From: Rhodopseudomonas rhenobacensis
GTDB lineage: Bacteria > Pseudomonadota > Alphaproteobacteria > Rhizobiales > Xanthobacteraceae
DNA length: 64,000 nucleotides
NCBI RefSeq assembly: GCF_014203125.1
Contig: NZ_JACHIH010000014.1
Location: 50,291-114,290 of the forward strand
Direction of reading: 5' to 3'
Shown: piece by piece, positions 37,310 to 48,458 of the stretch
Layout: the number at the start of each line of letters is the position of its first letter
How positions within the stretch are numbered: position 1 is the first letter of the stretch
The notes under the pieces: generated by a model
What the model was told of the DNA's origin: nothing
Seen by the model: the letters and a program-made list of their open reading frames with translations, nothing else
Database searches by the model: none
Made by a program: the position numbers and the translations under genes

Positions 37310-37718
37310 CACGCGACCCCGTCGACAAATCACCCCGTTGCGATTGTCCTCGCAATCGCCGCGAAACTAGCAGCGGTCGCTGAATAGCTGGTGAGTCGGA
37401 TGCTTCAAATTGTCGGAAAATCCAGTCGTTGCGCCTTCGATTCAAGATTGGCGTAAATTTTCCATTGCCGTCGCGCCATCGCGCGCCGCCGCCGTGCACG
37501 AATTCGAAACCATGTTGGCGCCGCGCTCTAAACCTGTCGTTCACCATCCGCGTCAAATGCGCGGTGGAATGCTTATCAATCCGCGCACAACTCGTGTTGT
37601 CCCGCATGCGCGGCGATTGCCTTAGCGTTCGCTTAATTTACGTCTGACAGTTTGGCGCAAACGATAAGGGGGCGTTCCGGCGCGTCAGTCGTGACGACCA
37701 AGCCGAGGCGCAAGCAAC
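37310..37718. other. Divergent intergenic region, no gene seen
   Basis: About 410 bases with lower GC and several T-rich runs lie between divergent genes. Short frames within it lack ribosome sites and known motifs. It should hold the promoter of the histidine kinase operon, but no boxes could be assigned. Confidence 0.4.
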
Positions 37719-39549
<1,831 letters not shown>

Positions 39550-39557
<8 letters not shown>

Positions 39558-40269
39558 GAAAGCCGACAGAAACGACAACCAGCTTTCCCGACGTGGCCGC
39601 GCGGTGGCGATCGACGCCGACGAGGAGCGCGGCCTGGCGATGCGGTTGTTGCTGCACAGCCCGAAAGATCTGATCGCCGGGATGTTCGCCTCGGCGGCGG
39701 TGATCGCCATCATCACCAACGCGTTGTTCATGCAGGCCGGACGGCATCCGTCGCCGATGTTCGGCAGCAGCCTCACCGCGCCCGCGGCGACGCCGCCGAT
39801 CGCCAATGTGTTGCCGCGGCCGCGTCCCGCCGAAGCCGCCGGGCGCTTGGCCGAACCGCGTCCCGGCGAATTGAAGCCGGTCGACAGCCGCACCCAGGAT
39901 ACCAAGCCCGCCGACGCCCGCGGCGTCGATCTGTTCGCCAGCCCGACCAAGACCACCGCGCCGGTGTCGACCGCGGCGCCCGCAGCCGCCGCAAGCTCGA
40001 CCGCGCCGCGTCCGCCGGCGCCGGTGCCGGTCGCCACGCGCAGCGATCCGCTCGGCGATCTGATCACCTCGTCGCGCCGCGTCGCGCAGGTGCAGCGCGC
40101 GCTGACCGAATACGGCTACGGCCAGTTGAAGCCGACCGGCACCGCCGGCTCCGACACCCAGGCGGCAATTCAGAAATTCGAGCGCGACCGCAAGATCCCG
40201 GTGACCGGGCAGATCTCGGATCGCCTGGTGCGCGAATTGTCAGCGATGACCGGCCGGCCGATCGAGTAG
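39550..40269 (+). CDS. Membrane protein with a peptidoglycan-binding domain
   Basis: The 239-residue protein starts with GTG at 39550 inside the end of the kinase gene, so the two are coupled. One membrane helix (DLIAGMFASAAVIAIITNAL) lies near residues 41-60. A Pro/Ala-rich linker follows. A C-terminal PG_binding_1 domain contains VQRALTEYGYGQLKPTG and AAIQKFERDRKIPVTGQIS. It likely tethers to the cell wall on the periplasmic side. The pairing with a DivJ/PleC-like kinase suggests a link between envelope state and cell-cycle signalling, but this is inference. Confidence 0.88.
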
Positions 40270-40307
40270 CATTGCCGCCACCGGGCGCGGCGCGGTAACC
40301 TCATTCC

Positions 40308-40652
40308 ATGAGATTGAAGAGCAGCATTTGGGTGGCGGCGTATCTGCGTCGCTGCCAGACCGAGGGCGTGTTCGGCGCGGTGCGTCGCCGTGGCGCGGAG
40401 GAGGCGGGGGCGGTGTTCGTCAAGCTGGCGCTGCTCGACGGCAACGCCATGCTGTACACGCCGGCGCCGCAGACCGCTTACGACGACAGCCGGCCGATCG
40501 AGCGGGTGTTTGCCGCGGCGACGCCGGCGCCGGTGGCCGAGCAAATTGTCGAAGAGCGGCTGACCCGCGAGATCCGCTTCGACCCCGACGTCTGGATCGT
40601 CGAGATCGAGGACAAGAAGGGGCGGCACTTCCTCGATCTGGCGAAGCGCTAG
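40308..40652 (+). CDS. DUF1491 family protein
   Basis: The 114-residue protein (MRLKSSIWVAAYLRRCQTEG) follows the DUF1491 pattern throughout. GAVFVKLALLDGNAMLYTPA lies in the middle, and DPDVWIVEIEDKKGRHFLD is the conserved end. The family is restricted to alphaproteobacteria and has no known function. It has no signal peptide or membrane helix. It lies 38 bases after the peptidoglycan-binding gene on the same strand and may belong to that operon. Confidence 0.88.
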   Translation: MRLKSSIWVAAYLRRCQTEGVFGAVRRRGAEEAGAVFVKLALLDGNAMLYTPAPQTAYDDSRPIERVFAAATPAPVAEQIVEERLTREIRFDPDVWIVEIEDKKGRHFLDLAKR

Positions 40653-40739
40653 CGATCTGCCAAAGGCAGAGTTAGCACGACTTGCCAACCGGCGGCGGCC
40701 GATATTCAAACCGGGCTGCTGCGCGTTCCATATCCCGCC

Positions 40740-40866
40740 GTCATTCCGGGGCGCGAGAGCGATAGCTCGAGCGAACCCGGAATCTTGCAACGGACGCGGC
40801 GGCCTCTCAACGGGTAGCAAGATTCCGGGTTCGCGCGCAGCTTCGCTGCGCACGCCCCGGAATGAC
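40740..40866. repeat. REP-like palindrome, GTCATTCCGGGGCG family, copy 2
   Basis: It matches the copy at 30134-30258 almost base for base at both ends and differs mainly in the apical loop. It lies between convergent genes (DUF1491 and DUF2336), where it may also stop transcription. Confidence 0.85.
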
Positions 40867-40929
40867 GGCTTCGTCGTCGGTTGGACCATAGGGTCAACGC
40901 AGAAGTCCGAACCACCACAAGCCGCATAA

Positions 40930-41874
40930 TTACTTCGACGAACTCCGTGCCGCCGCGACGCCGGGCTGTAGCGCGGGCCGCGATTGCGGCTGGGTCGCGC
41001 GGGCGCGCTGGCGCTCGTCCTCGTAAAGCGTGGGGCGATATTTCGCGCGGGTCACCGCGACCGCGGTGCCGCGCCACGCCGCCAGCATGATCAGTGCGGC
41101 GCGTTCGCTGAGATGATCGTACAGCCGCGACAGCCGGTACACCCGGTTGACCGAGGCGCCGAGCGTCGGATCGAGAAACATCAGCACGCGCTCGAACACT
41201 TCGCCCGGCATGCCGAGCGCCTTGGCGGCGCACGCCATCGGCTCGCCGCCGGGATCGCCGACCACTTGGGCAGCGACGCGGAACGGCAGGATCAGCGCGT
41301 CGCCGAGTTCGCGGGTGAAGCTTTCGGTGTCGGCGGCGTAGGCCGCCTTCTCCAGCGCGGCGATGGCGCGCGCGGCGCGCACGCTGTAGATCCGTGCCGC
41401 CGGCTTCAACGGCGTGTCGGCGAGATTGTGCAGGATCTGCGCGCGCTCGCTGGCGTTGGCGGCGAAGAACATGTCGTTGATCTGCGCGGCGTCGCCGGGC
41501 TGCATGGTCAGTTGCGAAGTCACCGGCGCGGCGTCCGGCACCAGCGACGGCGCGGCAGCCGGCGCGATGGCCCGGGCCAGCGGCAACTGCTCCTGGTCGA
41601 CTGGTAACAGCCCGAGCCGCTGCGCGATCGGCTTTGGGGTGTACGGATAGATCGACAGCCGGGCGCGCACCGCGGCGCGCGTGGTGTCGTCGACCTGGTC
41701 GATCAGCCGCGAGGTCAGCTCGACGAACTGGCGTTGTTCGTCCTCGCTGTGCACGCTGGTCTGCACGTAAAGATCGGTCAGCACCCGCAGCAACGTCGGA
41801 CGAATGTCGACGCCTTCGCGGCGCGACAACGTCATCAGCCCGTCGAAACCGGGAAACATCGGAGGTGCGGTCAT
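40930..41874 (-). CDS. DUF2336 domain protein (second copy)
   Basis: The start at 41874 (MTAPPMFPGFDGLMTLSRR) gives 314 residues. The all-helical N-terminal part contains LLRVLTDLYVQTSVHSEDEQ and VELTSRLIDQVDDTTRAAV. The later FFAANASERAQILHNL and FERVLMFLDPTLGASVNRVY are typical of this DUF2336 subgroup. The C-terminus is basic and Gln/Arg-rich. It has no signal peptide. Unlike the copy at 8750 it has no diguanylate cyclase neighbour. The function is unknown. Confidence 0.8.
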   Translation of the reverse strand: MTAPPMFPGFDGLMTLSRREGVDIRPTLLRVLTDLYVQTSVHSEDEQRQFVELTSRLIDQVDDTTRAAVRARLSIYPYTPKPIAQRLGLLPVDQEQLPLARAIAPAAAPSLVPDAAPVTSQLTMQPGDAAQINDMFFAANASERAQILHNLADTPLKPAARIYSVRAARAIAALEKAAYAADTESFTRELGDALILPFRVAAQVVGDPGGEPMACAAKALGMPGEVFERVLMFLDPTLGASVNRVYRLSRLYDHLSERAALIMLAAWRGTAVAVTRAKYRPTLYEDERQRARATQPQSRPALQPGVAAARSSSK

Positions 41875-42048
41875 GGCAACGCTACGCGTGATGGGAAGAA
41901 TTTGATTCAACCTATCGCGGTTGCTTTAACAGCGCGTTAAGGGCAACGCTTCGTTAACTCCTGCGAGGCCCGCGAGGCCGCCCACGCCGCATCGCCGACC
42001 GCGCCACGCGGCGCGTCCGGCGATCACTCGGCCGAGCTAACTATCTCG

Positions 42049-42312
42049 TCAGTCGTCGGGTTTTTCCTTGGTGATCGCGCCGGTCTTCGGATCGGCGTGG
42101 AAGTCCATCTTCTGGCCGTTCTTGACACCTTCGCCTTCCCAGTGGCCGTCGTCGGCCTTCAACTGGGTGATCTGCGAATAGCCGGCCTGCATCAGTTTCT
42201 GCCTGACCTGTTCGGCCGGCATCCAGTCGGCGCCGGGCTGATCGGCCCGCGCCGCGGTGGCCGCTCCGGCTGCAATCAGTCCTGCGACCATTGTCGCGAC
42301 GATCCTGTTCAT
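42049..42312 (-). CDS. Secreted PepSY domain protein
   Basis: The start at 42312 (MNRIVATMVAGLIAAGAAT) gives 87 residues with a signal peptide cleaved near ARA. The mature part is a single PepSY unit: WMPAEQVRQKLMQAGYSQIT, then the beta strands ADDGHWEGEGVKNGQKMDF and the end DPKTGAITKEKPDD. Small periplasmic PepSY proteins are thought to modulate proteases or metal-related enzymes, with no defined partner here. It is a single-gene unit. Confidence 0.88.
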   Translation of the reverse strand: MNRIVATMVAGLIAAGAATAARADQPGADWMPAEQVRQKLMQAGYSQITQLKADDGHWEGEGVKNGQKMDFHADPKTGAITKEKPDD

Positions 42313-42526
42313 GGGGGCTCCCTGTCGGTGTCTGTGGCTCATTGGCCTTCAGCAAGAACCGACGGCGTCCGCCGACGTTCCGGGAACTCCTCGCGGCGGG
42401 GCGCGGCGAATCCCCGCAACCACCAGTTCCCAGGGGGCCCCCGCTGTTAACAGGCCATTAACCATGCCTGTTCTTAATGACCGTGCGCCGACCAAATCAG
42501 CAGGGAAGGGCGCGGAAAGAACTGAC

Positions 42527-42730
42527 ATGGGCACGATCATTGCATTTCCAGCGGAAGCGACCTCGGGTCGGCTGGGCTCAACCATGGCCGTGGCTCCGCG
42601 CGATCGAGAAGCGACGGTGCTGATACTTCCGGTGGTCCGGATCGAGCGTCACGTCGAGACCACCGACGGCGGCGGACCGGAAGAGGGAGCGGCGCCGGGA
42701 CGGCGCCGGCGGCGCCGCGCGCGCTCGTGA
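42527..42730 (+). CDS. Small basic hypothetical protein, 67 residues
   Basis: The ATG at 42527 follows GGAAAG and opens MGTIIAFPAEATSGRLGST. Short proteins with a similar IIAFP start are frequent in Rhizobiales. The middle contains VLILPVVRIERHVE and the C-terminus is very Arg-rich (GRRRRRRARS). No domain is recognised. It overlaps the possible GTG start of the lipoprotein gene downstream, so co-transcription is likely. Confidence 0.55.
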   Translation: MGTIIAFPAEATSGRLGSTMAVAPRDREATVLILPVVRIERHVETTDGGGPEEGAAPGRRRRRRARS

Positions 42731-42744
42731 TTCGAGCGCATGCG

Positions 42745-43521
42745 ATGTCGGGCCGACGATCCTCTCACTGCGTGACTTCAAGCCGCGTCGCACTGCGCCT
42801 GCTGGTCGGGGCCGTGCTGACGGCGACCCTGGTCGGCTGCAGCGGCGGCGATTTCGGCCGCACCCGCGACGACATGCGGAGCGACGACATGCACCGCTGG
42901 CTCGGCGCCGAGGCCACCGGCAGCGTCGGGATGCGCGCCTCCGAATTCCAGCTCACCGACAACGAACGCGCGCTGCGCGACTTCGCCTATCCGCTGATCG
43001 AGCCGCCGCATTCGCGCCCGGCCTGGAAAAGCGTGTTCGGCGACTACACCGCGATTGCTTCGCCCTGGCGGCAGACCCCGGTGTTCGACCGCACCGCCTA
43101 TGGCCGGATGCTGATCGACGAGCCGCATCGCTCGCACACCTCGCGCTACGCGCAGCTGATGGACGACGTGCGTAACGATCTGCTGCGGCTCGATCCGTTC
43201 CAGTCGAGCGGCGCCAAGGTCGTCGAGCTCGACAGGAAACGCAACGCCAGCCTGCGATTCATCCCCGACCTGTCGCCGCGCGAGCGCGCCGACGCGGTCG
43301 CGCGGATGGAGGAAAATGCGCTGATCGTGCAGTGGGTGCAGCAAAGCCTGCACCGCCGGGTGGCGTCGTATCGCTGGGCGCTGGAGCGTCTCGTGCTGCA
43401 GGCGCCGGACGGTCTCGCCGCCGACGCCGATCGGCTGATCAACGAACTCGAGGCCAACGCCAACGCGCCGTCGGCCTGGGGGCCGCAGCAGCGCGGCGTC
43501 GCGCTCAGCGTGCGCGGCTAG
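42745..43521 (+). CDS. Putative lipoprotein of unknown function
   Basis: Using the ATG at 42745 gives 258 residues; a GTG at 42727 overlapping the previous stop is also possible. The signal ends in a lipobox-type LVGC (LLVGAVLTATLVGCSGG), so lipidation at that Cys is expected. The helical mature part contains LTDNERALRDFAYPLIEPP, SRYAQLMDDVRNDLLRLDPF and LHRRVASYRWALERLVLQA. No catalytic motif or known family is evident. The TAG stop coincides with the first bases of a MITE-like element. Confidence 0.72.
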   Translation: MSGRRSSHCVTSSRVALRLLVGAVLTATLVGCSGGDFGRTRDDMRSDDMHRWLGAEATGSVGMRASEFQLTDNERALRDFAYPLIEPPHSRPAWKSVFGDYTAIASPWRQTPVFDRTAYGRMLIDEPHRSHTSRYAQLMDDVRNDLLRLDPFQSSGAKVVELDRKRNASLRFIPDLSPRERADAVARMEENALIVQWVQQSLHRRVASYRWALERLVLQAPDGLAADADRLINELEANANAPSAWGPQQRGVALSVRG

Positions 43522-43752
43522 AGCGTTTCGGTTGAGATTGAAGCATCCAAACCAAACGCGGCCGTCATTCCGGATTGCGAGTTCGAAGAACGAGCAAGTC
43601 CGGAATCCATATCCCCAGCAGGGGTTATGGATTCCGGGCTCGCTCGCAGCCATAGCGCGTCGAAGACGCGCGTGAACGCGCTTCTGGCTCGCGCCCCGGA
43701 ATGACAGTCTGGGAATAGTGAAGCGCATCAATCCAACTCGAAAAGACTCTAA
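43519..43752. repeat. MITE-like palindromic element, copy 2
   Basis: The left edge AGAGCGTTTCGGTTGAGATT and the right edge (reverse complement AGAGTCTTTTCGAGTTGGAT) are imperfect terminal inverted repeats. Both match the element at 4471-4607. The interior is about 95 bases longer and holds extra nested hairpins (TCCGGAATCCATA with TATGGATTCCGG). Confidence 0.75.
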
Positions 43753-43810
43753 GCGCTATAGCGAACACGTTTGTGTCGGAGAACCGGGGCCCGCTGCCCC
43801 GGATCATGGG

Positions 43811-44389
43811 CTATTTCTTCGGCCGTTCCGCGGTCGCGACCGGCTCGGTCTGCACCTTGCAGCTTGCCGCGGCGAGCGAGGCCTGCGCCTGCGGCATCAA
43901 GCCGGGCTCCGGCGCCAGTGCCTTCAGCACGATCAGCCCGGTAGCGCTCGGCGAATCGATGATCAGCCGGTCGGCCGAGGTGACGTCTTCTTCTTCCGGC
44001 AATTCCGCATGCTGCGCTTCGGTCATCAGGTCGAGCTCGATGACGCGGCGACCGGCGGAACGGTCGTTGATCGCGTAGTAGGCGACCTCGCCGCGGGTGT
44101 AGAACGACACCGAGGTGTAGGCCTGGCTGACCGGCACCGCGAGCTTGATCGGGCCGCCCGACAGGTCGTAGCGGCAGATCGCGGTGGCGAACGCCGGGTC
44201 GAGATACGGCATCGGCGCGTTGTTCGGCTCCGGCTGTGGCAGCGGCGTCACCGCGTTGAGCTTGGTCATCGGCGTCAGCCGCGAATAGGCGTCCTGGGTG
44301 GCGATCCTCGGCAACCCCAACACGCTGACCAGATGCACGATCGCGCCGAGCACCACGCCGCCGACCAGGGTGAACAGAATCCTGATCAT
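43811..44389 (-). CDS. DUF1254 family membrane-anchored protein
   Basis: The start at 44389 (MIRILFTLVGGVVLGAIVH) gives 192 residues with one N-terminal membrane helix. The rest resembles DUF1254, with DPAFATAICRYDLSGGPIKL and VSFYTRGEVAYYAINDRSAG. It begins within an ATGA overlap with the DUF1214 gene upstream. In larger proteins DUF1254 and DUF1214 are fused, so here the two halves are encoded as a split pair. The biochemical function is unknown. Confidence 0.8.
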   Translation of the reverse strand: MIRILFTLVGGVVLGAIVHLVSVLGLPRIATQDAYSRLTPMTKLNAVTPLPQPEPNNAPMPYLDPAFATAICRYDLSGGPIKLAVPVSQAYTSVSFYTRGEVAYYAINDRSAGRRVIELDLMTEAQHAELPEEEDVTSADRLIIDSPSATGLIVLKALAPEPGLMPQAQASLAAASCKVQTEPVATAERPKK

Positions 44390-44964
44390 GGGCAGCCCAC
44401 CGTCTTGAGGGTAGGCATCGGCGCGTCGCGCTGGGTCCGCGTCGCGACGCCGACCGGAGTGTCGTACAGCCGCAGCATCAGGCTGTAGCGCTCGATCGCG
44501 CCGGTCGGCAGCCAATTGCCGGCGCGGGCGCGGGCGGCGATCCGCAATTCGAAGGCGCCGTCGGAGCTACGAACGATCTCCTGGCTGGTGAAGCCGTAGC
44601 GCTGCAGCGAATTCGCCACCAATTGCCCTTTGGGGTCGTACAGCGTCAGCGTCCAGAACCGCGCCGCCGGCGTCACGCCGCTGACCACCACGTCGCAGCG
44701 GCCGTCCAGCGGCCGTTTGTCGTCGTCGGCGGTGGCGGTGAAAGCGATGCCGTCGCCGGTGCCGATCGGCAATTCGCCGCTGCGCGCGATCGAGGCGCGG
44801 GCATAGGGGTCGACGTCGGCGGTGCCGGTGCGCGGCCGCGCGGTCCAGGCGCCGATCGTCAGCGTGTTGAGATCGGTGCCGCGGGTCGCGGTCATCCACG
44901 TCGTGCCGACGCCGACGACGGCCGCGATGATCAGCGCAATCAGGATGGAAAATGTCAGCCGCAC
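44386..44964 (-). CDS. DUF1214 family membrane-anchored protein
   Basis: The 192-residue protein has an N-terminal membrane helix (FSILIALIIAAVVGVGTTW) and a DUF1214 domain. Its signature elements are RFWTLTLYDPKGQLVANSLQ, then SLQRYGFTSQEIVRSSDG, and GNWLPTG near residue 150. It is coupled to the DUF1254 gene by an ATGA overlap. It lies 34 bases after the penicillin-binding protein gene on the same strand, which would allow a common transcript. No enzymatic role is known. Confidence 0.85.
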   Translation of the reverse strand: MRLTFSILIALIIAAVVGVGTTWMTATRGTDLNTLTIGAWTARPRTGTADVDPYARASIARSGELPIGTGDGIAFTATADDDKRPLDGRCDVVVSGVTPAARFWTLTLYDPKGQLVANSLQRYGFTSQEIVRSSDGAFELRIAARARAGNWLPTGAIERYSLMLRLYDTPVGVATRTQRDAPMPTLKTVGCP

Positions 44965-44998
44965 GTTCGGACCGTTTCTTGCCGCTTCACCGCAACAC

Positions 44999-47272
44999 TC
45001 AATTCTTGCGCGGCGGAGAACCCGCGGGATCGCTGCGCGTCGCCGACGCGAAGCTGTCCGGGAACGCGACCGAGGTGGAGGACACCGGCTTGCCCGGTTC
45101 GCCCGGCGGGGTCTTGCTCAGCGTCTTGCTGATGTCGTCGAACATCTTTTCGACCCGCACCAAAATGTCGGCGCCGCGACGTGTCAGGATCGGCGGCGGG
45201 CCTTGCCGCGTATCGGGGGCCTTCGAGGCGACGTTGGCCGCGGCGTTGGCCGCCGTCGGCGGCAGCTTGGTGCCGGCGCCGATGCCGGGAATTTCGCGGA
45301 TCTCGACGCCCTGATGCGCCGCCAGCATGATGTCGTGCCAGGTCTGCGCCGGCAGCGAGCCGCCGGTCAGCCGGTTGGTCGGCGAGTAGTCGTCGTTGCC
45401 GTACCACACCGCGCAGCTGAAGTTGCCGGTGTAGCCGACGAACCAGGCGTCGCGATAGGCGTTGGTGGTGCCGGTCTTGCCGGCGGTCGGAATGCCGTCG
45501 AGCGCGGCGCGCCGCGCGGTGCCCTCGGAGACGACGTGGCTCATCATGCCGGCCATATCGGCGGCGACCGAGGCGGGGATCGCCTGCAGCGGCTTCTTGC
45601 CGTCGCGGTCGAACCGCCACACCAGATCGCCGGCGCCGGTGCGGACTTCCAGCACCGCATGCGGCGTCACCGAGCGGCCCTTGTTGGGGAAGGTGGCGTA
45701 GGCCACGGCGTGCTCCAGCACGGTGACTTCGTCGGCGCCGATCGGCAGCGACGGCGTATCCGGCAGCGGCGCCTTGATGCCGAAGCGCCGCGCGACTTCG
45801 ACGATCTTGGCGCGGCCGGCCTTGGCCGGGTTCGGCGACTTGCCGCCGAGCGCGATCGACAGTTTCACCGGCACCACGTTGATCGAATGGGTGATCGCCT
45901 GGGTCAGCGTCACCGCGCCGGAATAAGAGTGGCCGTAATTCTGCGGGCACCAGTTGCCGATGCAGACCGGGCCGTCGACCACGATCGAGGTCGGCTTGAA
46001 GCCGTTCAGCAAGGCCGTGGTGTAGACATAAGGCTTGAACGACGATCCCGGCTGCCGATAGGCGTCGACCGCGCGGTTGAACTGGCTGGCGCCGTAGTCG
46101 CGGCCGCCGACCATGGCACGGACGCCGCCGTCGAGATCGGACACCACGGTCGCTGCCTGCGTCGCGTGATAATCGCGGCCGAACTGCCGCAGCTGATCTT
46201 CGATCGCGGCTTCGGCGGCGCGCTGCACGTTCATGTCGATCGCGGTGCGCACCACGAATACGCGCTCGACGTAGGACTTCGGGAAGGTGTCGACCAGCTT
46301 GCGCATCTCGTCGAACGCCCAGTCGAGATACCAGTTCGGCGAATTCTCGTCGCGGCGGTCGACCGCGGTGGCGGGGTTGCGCCGGGCGCCGAACACCTGG
46401 CCTTCGGTCATGAAGCCGGCCTCGACCATATTGTCGAGCACGACGTTGGCGCGGGCGCGCGCCGCGGGCAGGTTGATGTGCGGGGCGTATTTGGTCGGCG
46501 CCTTGAACAGCCCGGCGAGCATCGCGGACTCGGCCAGATTGACGTCGCGTGCCGACTTGTTGAAGTAGAAATGCGCCGCGCCATCGACGCCGAAAGTGCC
46601 GCCGCCCATATAGGCGCGGTCGAGATAGAGCTTGAGGATCTCGTTCTTGGTCAGCCTCGTCTCCAGCCAGATCGCCAGGAACGCCTCGTTAACCTTGCGC
46701 TCGATGGTGCGCTCGTTCGACAGGAACAGGTTCTTGGCGAGCTGCTGGGTGATCGAGGAGCCGCCCTGGCGCACGCCGCCGGCCTGCGCGTTGGTAACCA
46801 GCGCGCGCGCGGTGCCGGCGATGTCGATGCCGAAATGATCGTAGAAGCGGCGGTCCTCGGTGGCCAGCGTCGCCTTGATCAGGTTGTCGGGGAAATCCTC
46901 CAGCGGGATCGAGTCGTTGTGCTTGATGCCGCGGTTGCCGATCGGATTGCCGTAGCGATCGAGGAAGCTCACTGCGAGGTCGGATTTCTTCAGCCAGTCG
47001 TCGTCGGCGGTCTCGCGGAACGCCGGCACCGCGAGCGCCAGCATCAGGATCAGTCCGCACAGCCCGATGGTGGCCATTTCCGACAACGGCTCGATGAACA
47101 CCCAACGCTTCCAACGTCCGACGTGGAAGCGGTCCATGAAGGTGGAGAACCGCTCATAGAGTTCGCGCAGGCCGACGGCTGAGGAAAACAGCGTGGAATC
47201 GATGCGCGCATCGACGTCCAGCAGGACGTGCCGGATTTTGGTCTTCCAGTCGGGTGGCACGATCTGACGCAC
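44999..47272 (-). CDS. Class A penicillin-binding protein (PBP1a-type transglycosylase/transpeptidase)
   Basis: The 757-residue bifunctional enzyme has one membrane helix near residues 65-85. The glycosyltransferase (GT51) domain shows the catalytic glutamate in ATEDRRFYDHFGID, RQGGSSITQQLAKNLFLSNE and RKVNEAFLAIWLE. The transpeptidase domain carries the serine motif SSFK (near residue 410, RQPGSSFKPY), the SIN motif in THSINVVP and KTG (near 597, TAGKTGTTNAY). It polymerises and cross-links peptidoglycan in the periplasm. The C-terminal 90 residues are low-complexity. It is the first gene of a run with the DUF1214/DUF1254 pair. Confidence 0.95.
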   Translation of the reverse strand: MRQIVPPDWKTKIRHVLLDVDARIDSTLFSSAVGLRELYERFSTFMDRFHVGRWKRWVFIEPLSEMATIGLCGLILMLALAVPAFRETADDDWLKKSDLAVSFLDRYGNPIGNRGIKHNDSIPLEDFPDNLIKATLATEDRRFYDHFGIDIAGTARALVTNAQAGGVRQGGSSITQQLAKNLFLSNERTIERKVNEAFLAIWLETRLTKNEILKLYLDRAYMGGGTFGVDGAAHFYFNKSARDVNLAESAMLAGLFKAPTKYAPHINLPAARARANVVLDNMVEAGFMTEGQVFGARRNPATAVDRRDENSPNWYLDWAFDEMRKLVDTFPKSYVERVFVVRTAIDMNVQRAAEAAIEDQLRQFGRDYHATQAATVVSDLDGGVRAMVGGRDYGASQFNRAVDAYRQPGSSFKPYVYTTALLNGFKPTSIVVDGPVCIGNWCPQNYGHSYSGAVTLTQAITHSINVVPVKLSIALGGKSPNPAKAGRAKIVEVARRFGIKAPLPDTPSLPIGADEVTVLEHAVAYATFPNKGRSVTPHAVLEVRTGAGDLVWRFDRDGKKPLQAIPASVAADMAGMMSHVVSEGTARRAALDGIPTAGKTGTTNAYRDAWFVGYTGNFSCAVWYGNDDYSPTNRLTGGSLPAQTWHDIMLAAHQGVEIREIPGIGAGTKLPPTAANAAANVASKAPDTRQGPPPILTRRGADILVRVEKMFDDISKTLSKTPPGEPGKPVSSTSVAFPDSFASATRSDPAGSPPRKN

Positions 47273-47551
47273 CGGGAACCTAACAGTTGCAGCGTTTTAG
47301 GGCGCAAAACGGCGCCGGCAAGAGGTCTTGCTGGAATGTTGCGGCAAACCCAAGGCCGATGTGGCGGCCCGGGAGATTGAATCACTTTTTAGCCGAGCGG
47401 CGGCGATAAACCAATGGCGCAACTTGGATTTTCGCAAAGTTCGGGGAAATTCGCCGGGCCGGGGGCGGCGGCGTTGCGGCAATCGCTTGCATGAGCGCGC
47501 CGATCCCCCCTAGAACGGCCCATCACACCCTTTCCGGACTCCCATTCAGGC

Positions 47552-48064
47552 ATGACAGCACCCGCCAAGAAACCCTCCGCGCAGGAGGGATTGTTTTGGA
47601 AGACCAAGACATTGGAACAGATGTCGGGGCCCGAATGGGAGAGCCTGTGCGACGGCTGCGCGCGCTGCTGCCTGGAAAAGCTCGAAGACGAGGATAGCGG
47701 CAGGATCTATTTCACCCACGTCTCGTGCCGGCTGCTCGATTCAGGACTTTGCGCCTGCAAGGATTACACGAACCGCTCCGACCAGGTTCCCGATTGCGTA
47801 CGGTTGACGCCGGAGAATGTTCGCACGCTGAACTGGCTGCCGCCGAGTTGCGCCTACAAGCTGGTGGCTGAGGGCCGCGATCTGTACTGGTGGCATCCGC
47901 TGATTTCCGGCGATCCCGCCACGGTGCACGAGGCCGGGGTGTCGGTGCGCGGCCGGGTGCAGGGCACCGAACTCGACGTCAACGACGAACACCTCGAACA
48001 GCACATCGTGCAATGGCCGGGGCTGTTGCCGAAGCGCGCGCGGCTGAAGAAGCGGCCGGCCTGA
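47552..48064 (+). CDS. YcgN/UPF0260 family cysteine cluster protein
   Basis: The 170-residue protein shows the whole UPF0260 cysteine pattern: [14 protein letters not shown] near residue 33, [17 protein letters not shown] near 56 and [12 protein letters not shown] near 79. A final [20 protein letters not shown] follows. The clustered Cys suggest a metal or Fe-S site, but no activity is established. It is a single-gene unit upstream of a small-RNA candidate. Confidence 0.93.
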   Translation: MTAPAKKPSAQEGLFWKTKTLEQMSGPEWESLCDGCARCCLEKLEDEDSGRIYFTHVSCRLLDSGLCACKDYTNRSDQVPDCVRLTPENVRTLNWLPPSCAYKLVAEGRDLYWWHPLISGDPATVHEAGVSVRGRVQGTELDVNDEHLEQHIVQWPGLLPKRARLKKRPA

Positions 48065-48349
48065 GCCGGGCCGTTCGATTATCGTCCGGTTAGTTCCTGA
48101 AGATTCAAGGCATGGTTGCGCGACATGATTCGGCGCCTCGCCCGCCGCGAGGTCCGCTAAACCCGGGCACCGAGCAAATCAGCACGCCGCGCGCGCCGCT
48201 GGGCGAACAGCGATGAGCAATTGCGGACTATCGGTTAGCCGGCCGGTAACTACGCAGATAGCAGCGGTACCAGCTCCGTCAAAGACCATGGAACCGGCGG
48301 CGCCTCCGTACCAATACCAATAGGGATTATCGCGGTAGTAAATCCGCGG

Positions 48350-48458
48350 TGAGTATGAGACAACCAACTTGTCCGCGGCGCTCGCGTCGCGGTTCCCCTC
48401 TTTGGGGCGTTTCCTCCCTAGACTTGGCCCGAGCTGCATATGCGCTCGGGCCTTTTTC
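48350..48458 (+). ncRNA. Candidate trans-acting small RNA with anti-Shine-Dalgarno motif
   Basis: Three hairpins are visible in a row. The first is CCGCGGCG (48373) with CGTCGCGG (to 48392). The second is CCCC (48395) with GGGG (to 48407). The third is the terminator at 48426-48452. Between the second and third an unpaired stretch TTTCCTCCCTAGACTT exposes CCTCCC, complementary to ribosome binding sites. Three stem-loops plus an exposed CUCCC motif is the architecture of AbcR/alpha-r15-type small RNAs of Rhizobiales. Membership in that family is not proven. The 5' end is approximate. Confidence 0.6.
48426..48458 (+). terminator. Rho-independent terminator of the small-RNA candidate
   Basis: A perfect 9-bp stem pairs GGCCCGAGC (48426-48434) with GCTCGGGCC (48444-48452), followed by TTTTTCTTTT. 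No coding gene ends just before it, which supports a non-coding transcript. Confidence 0.93.
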
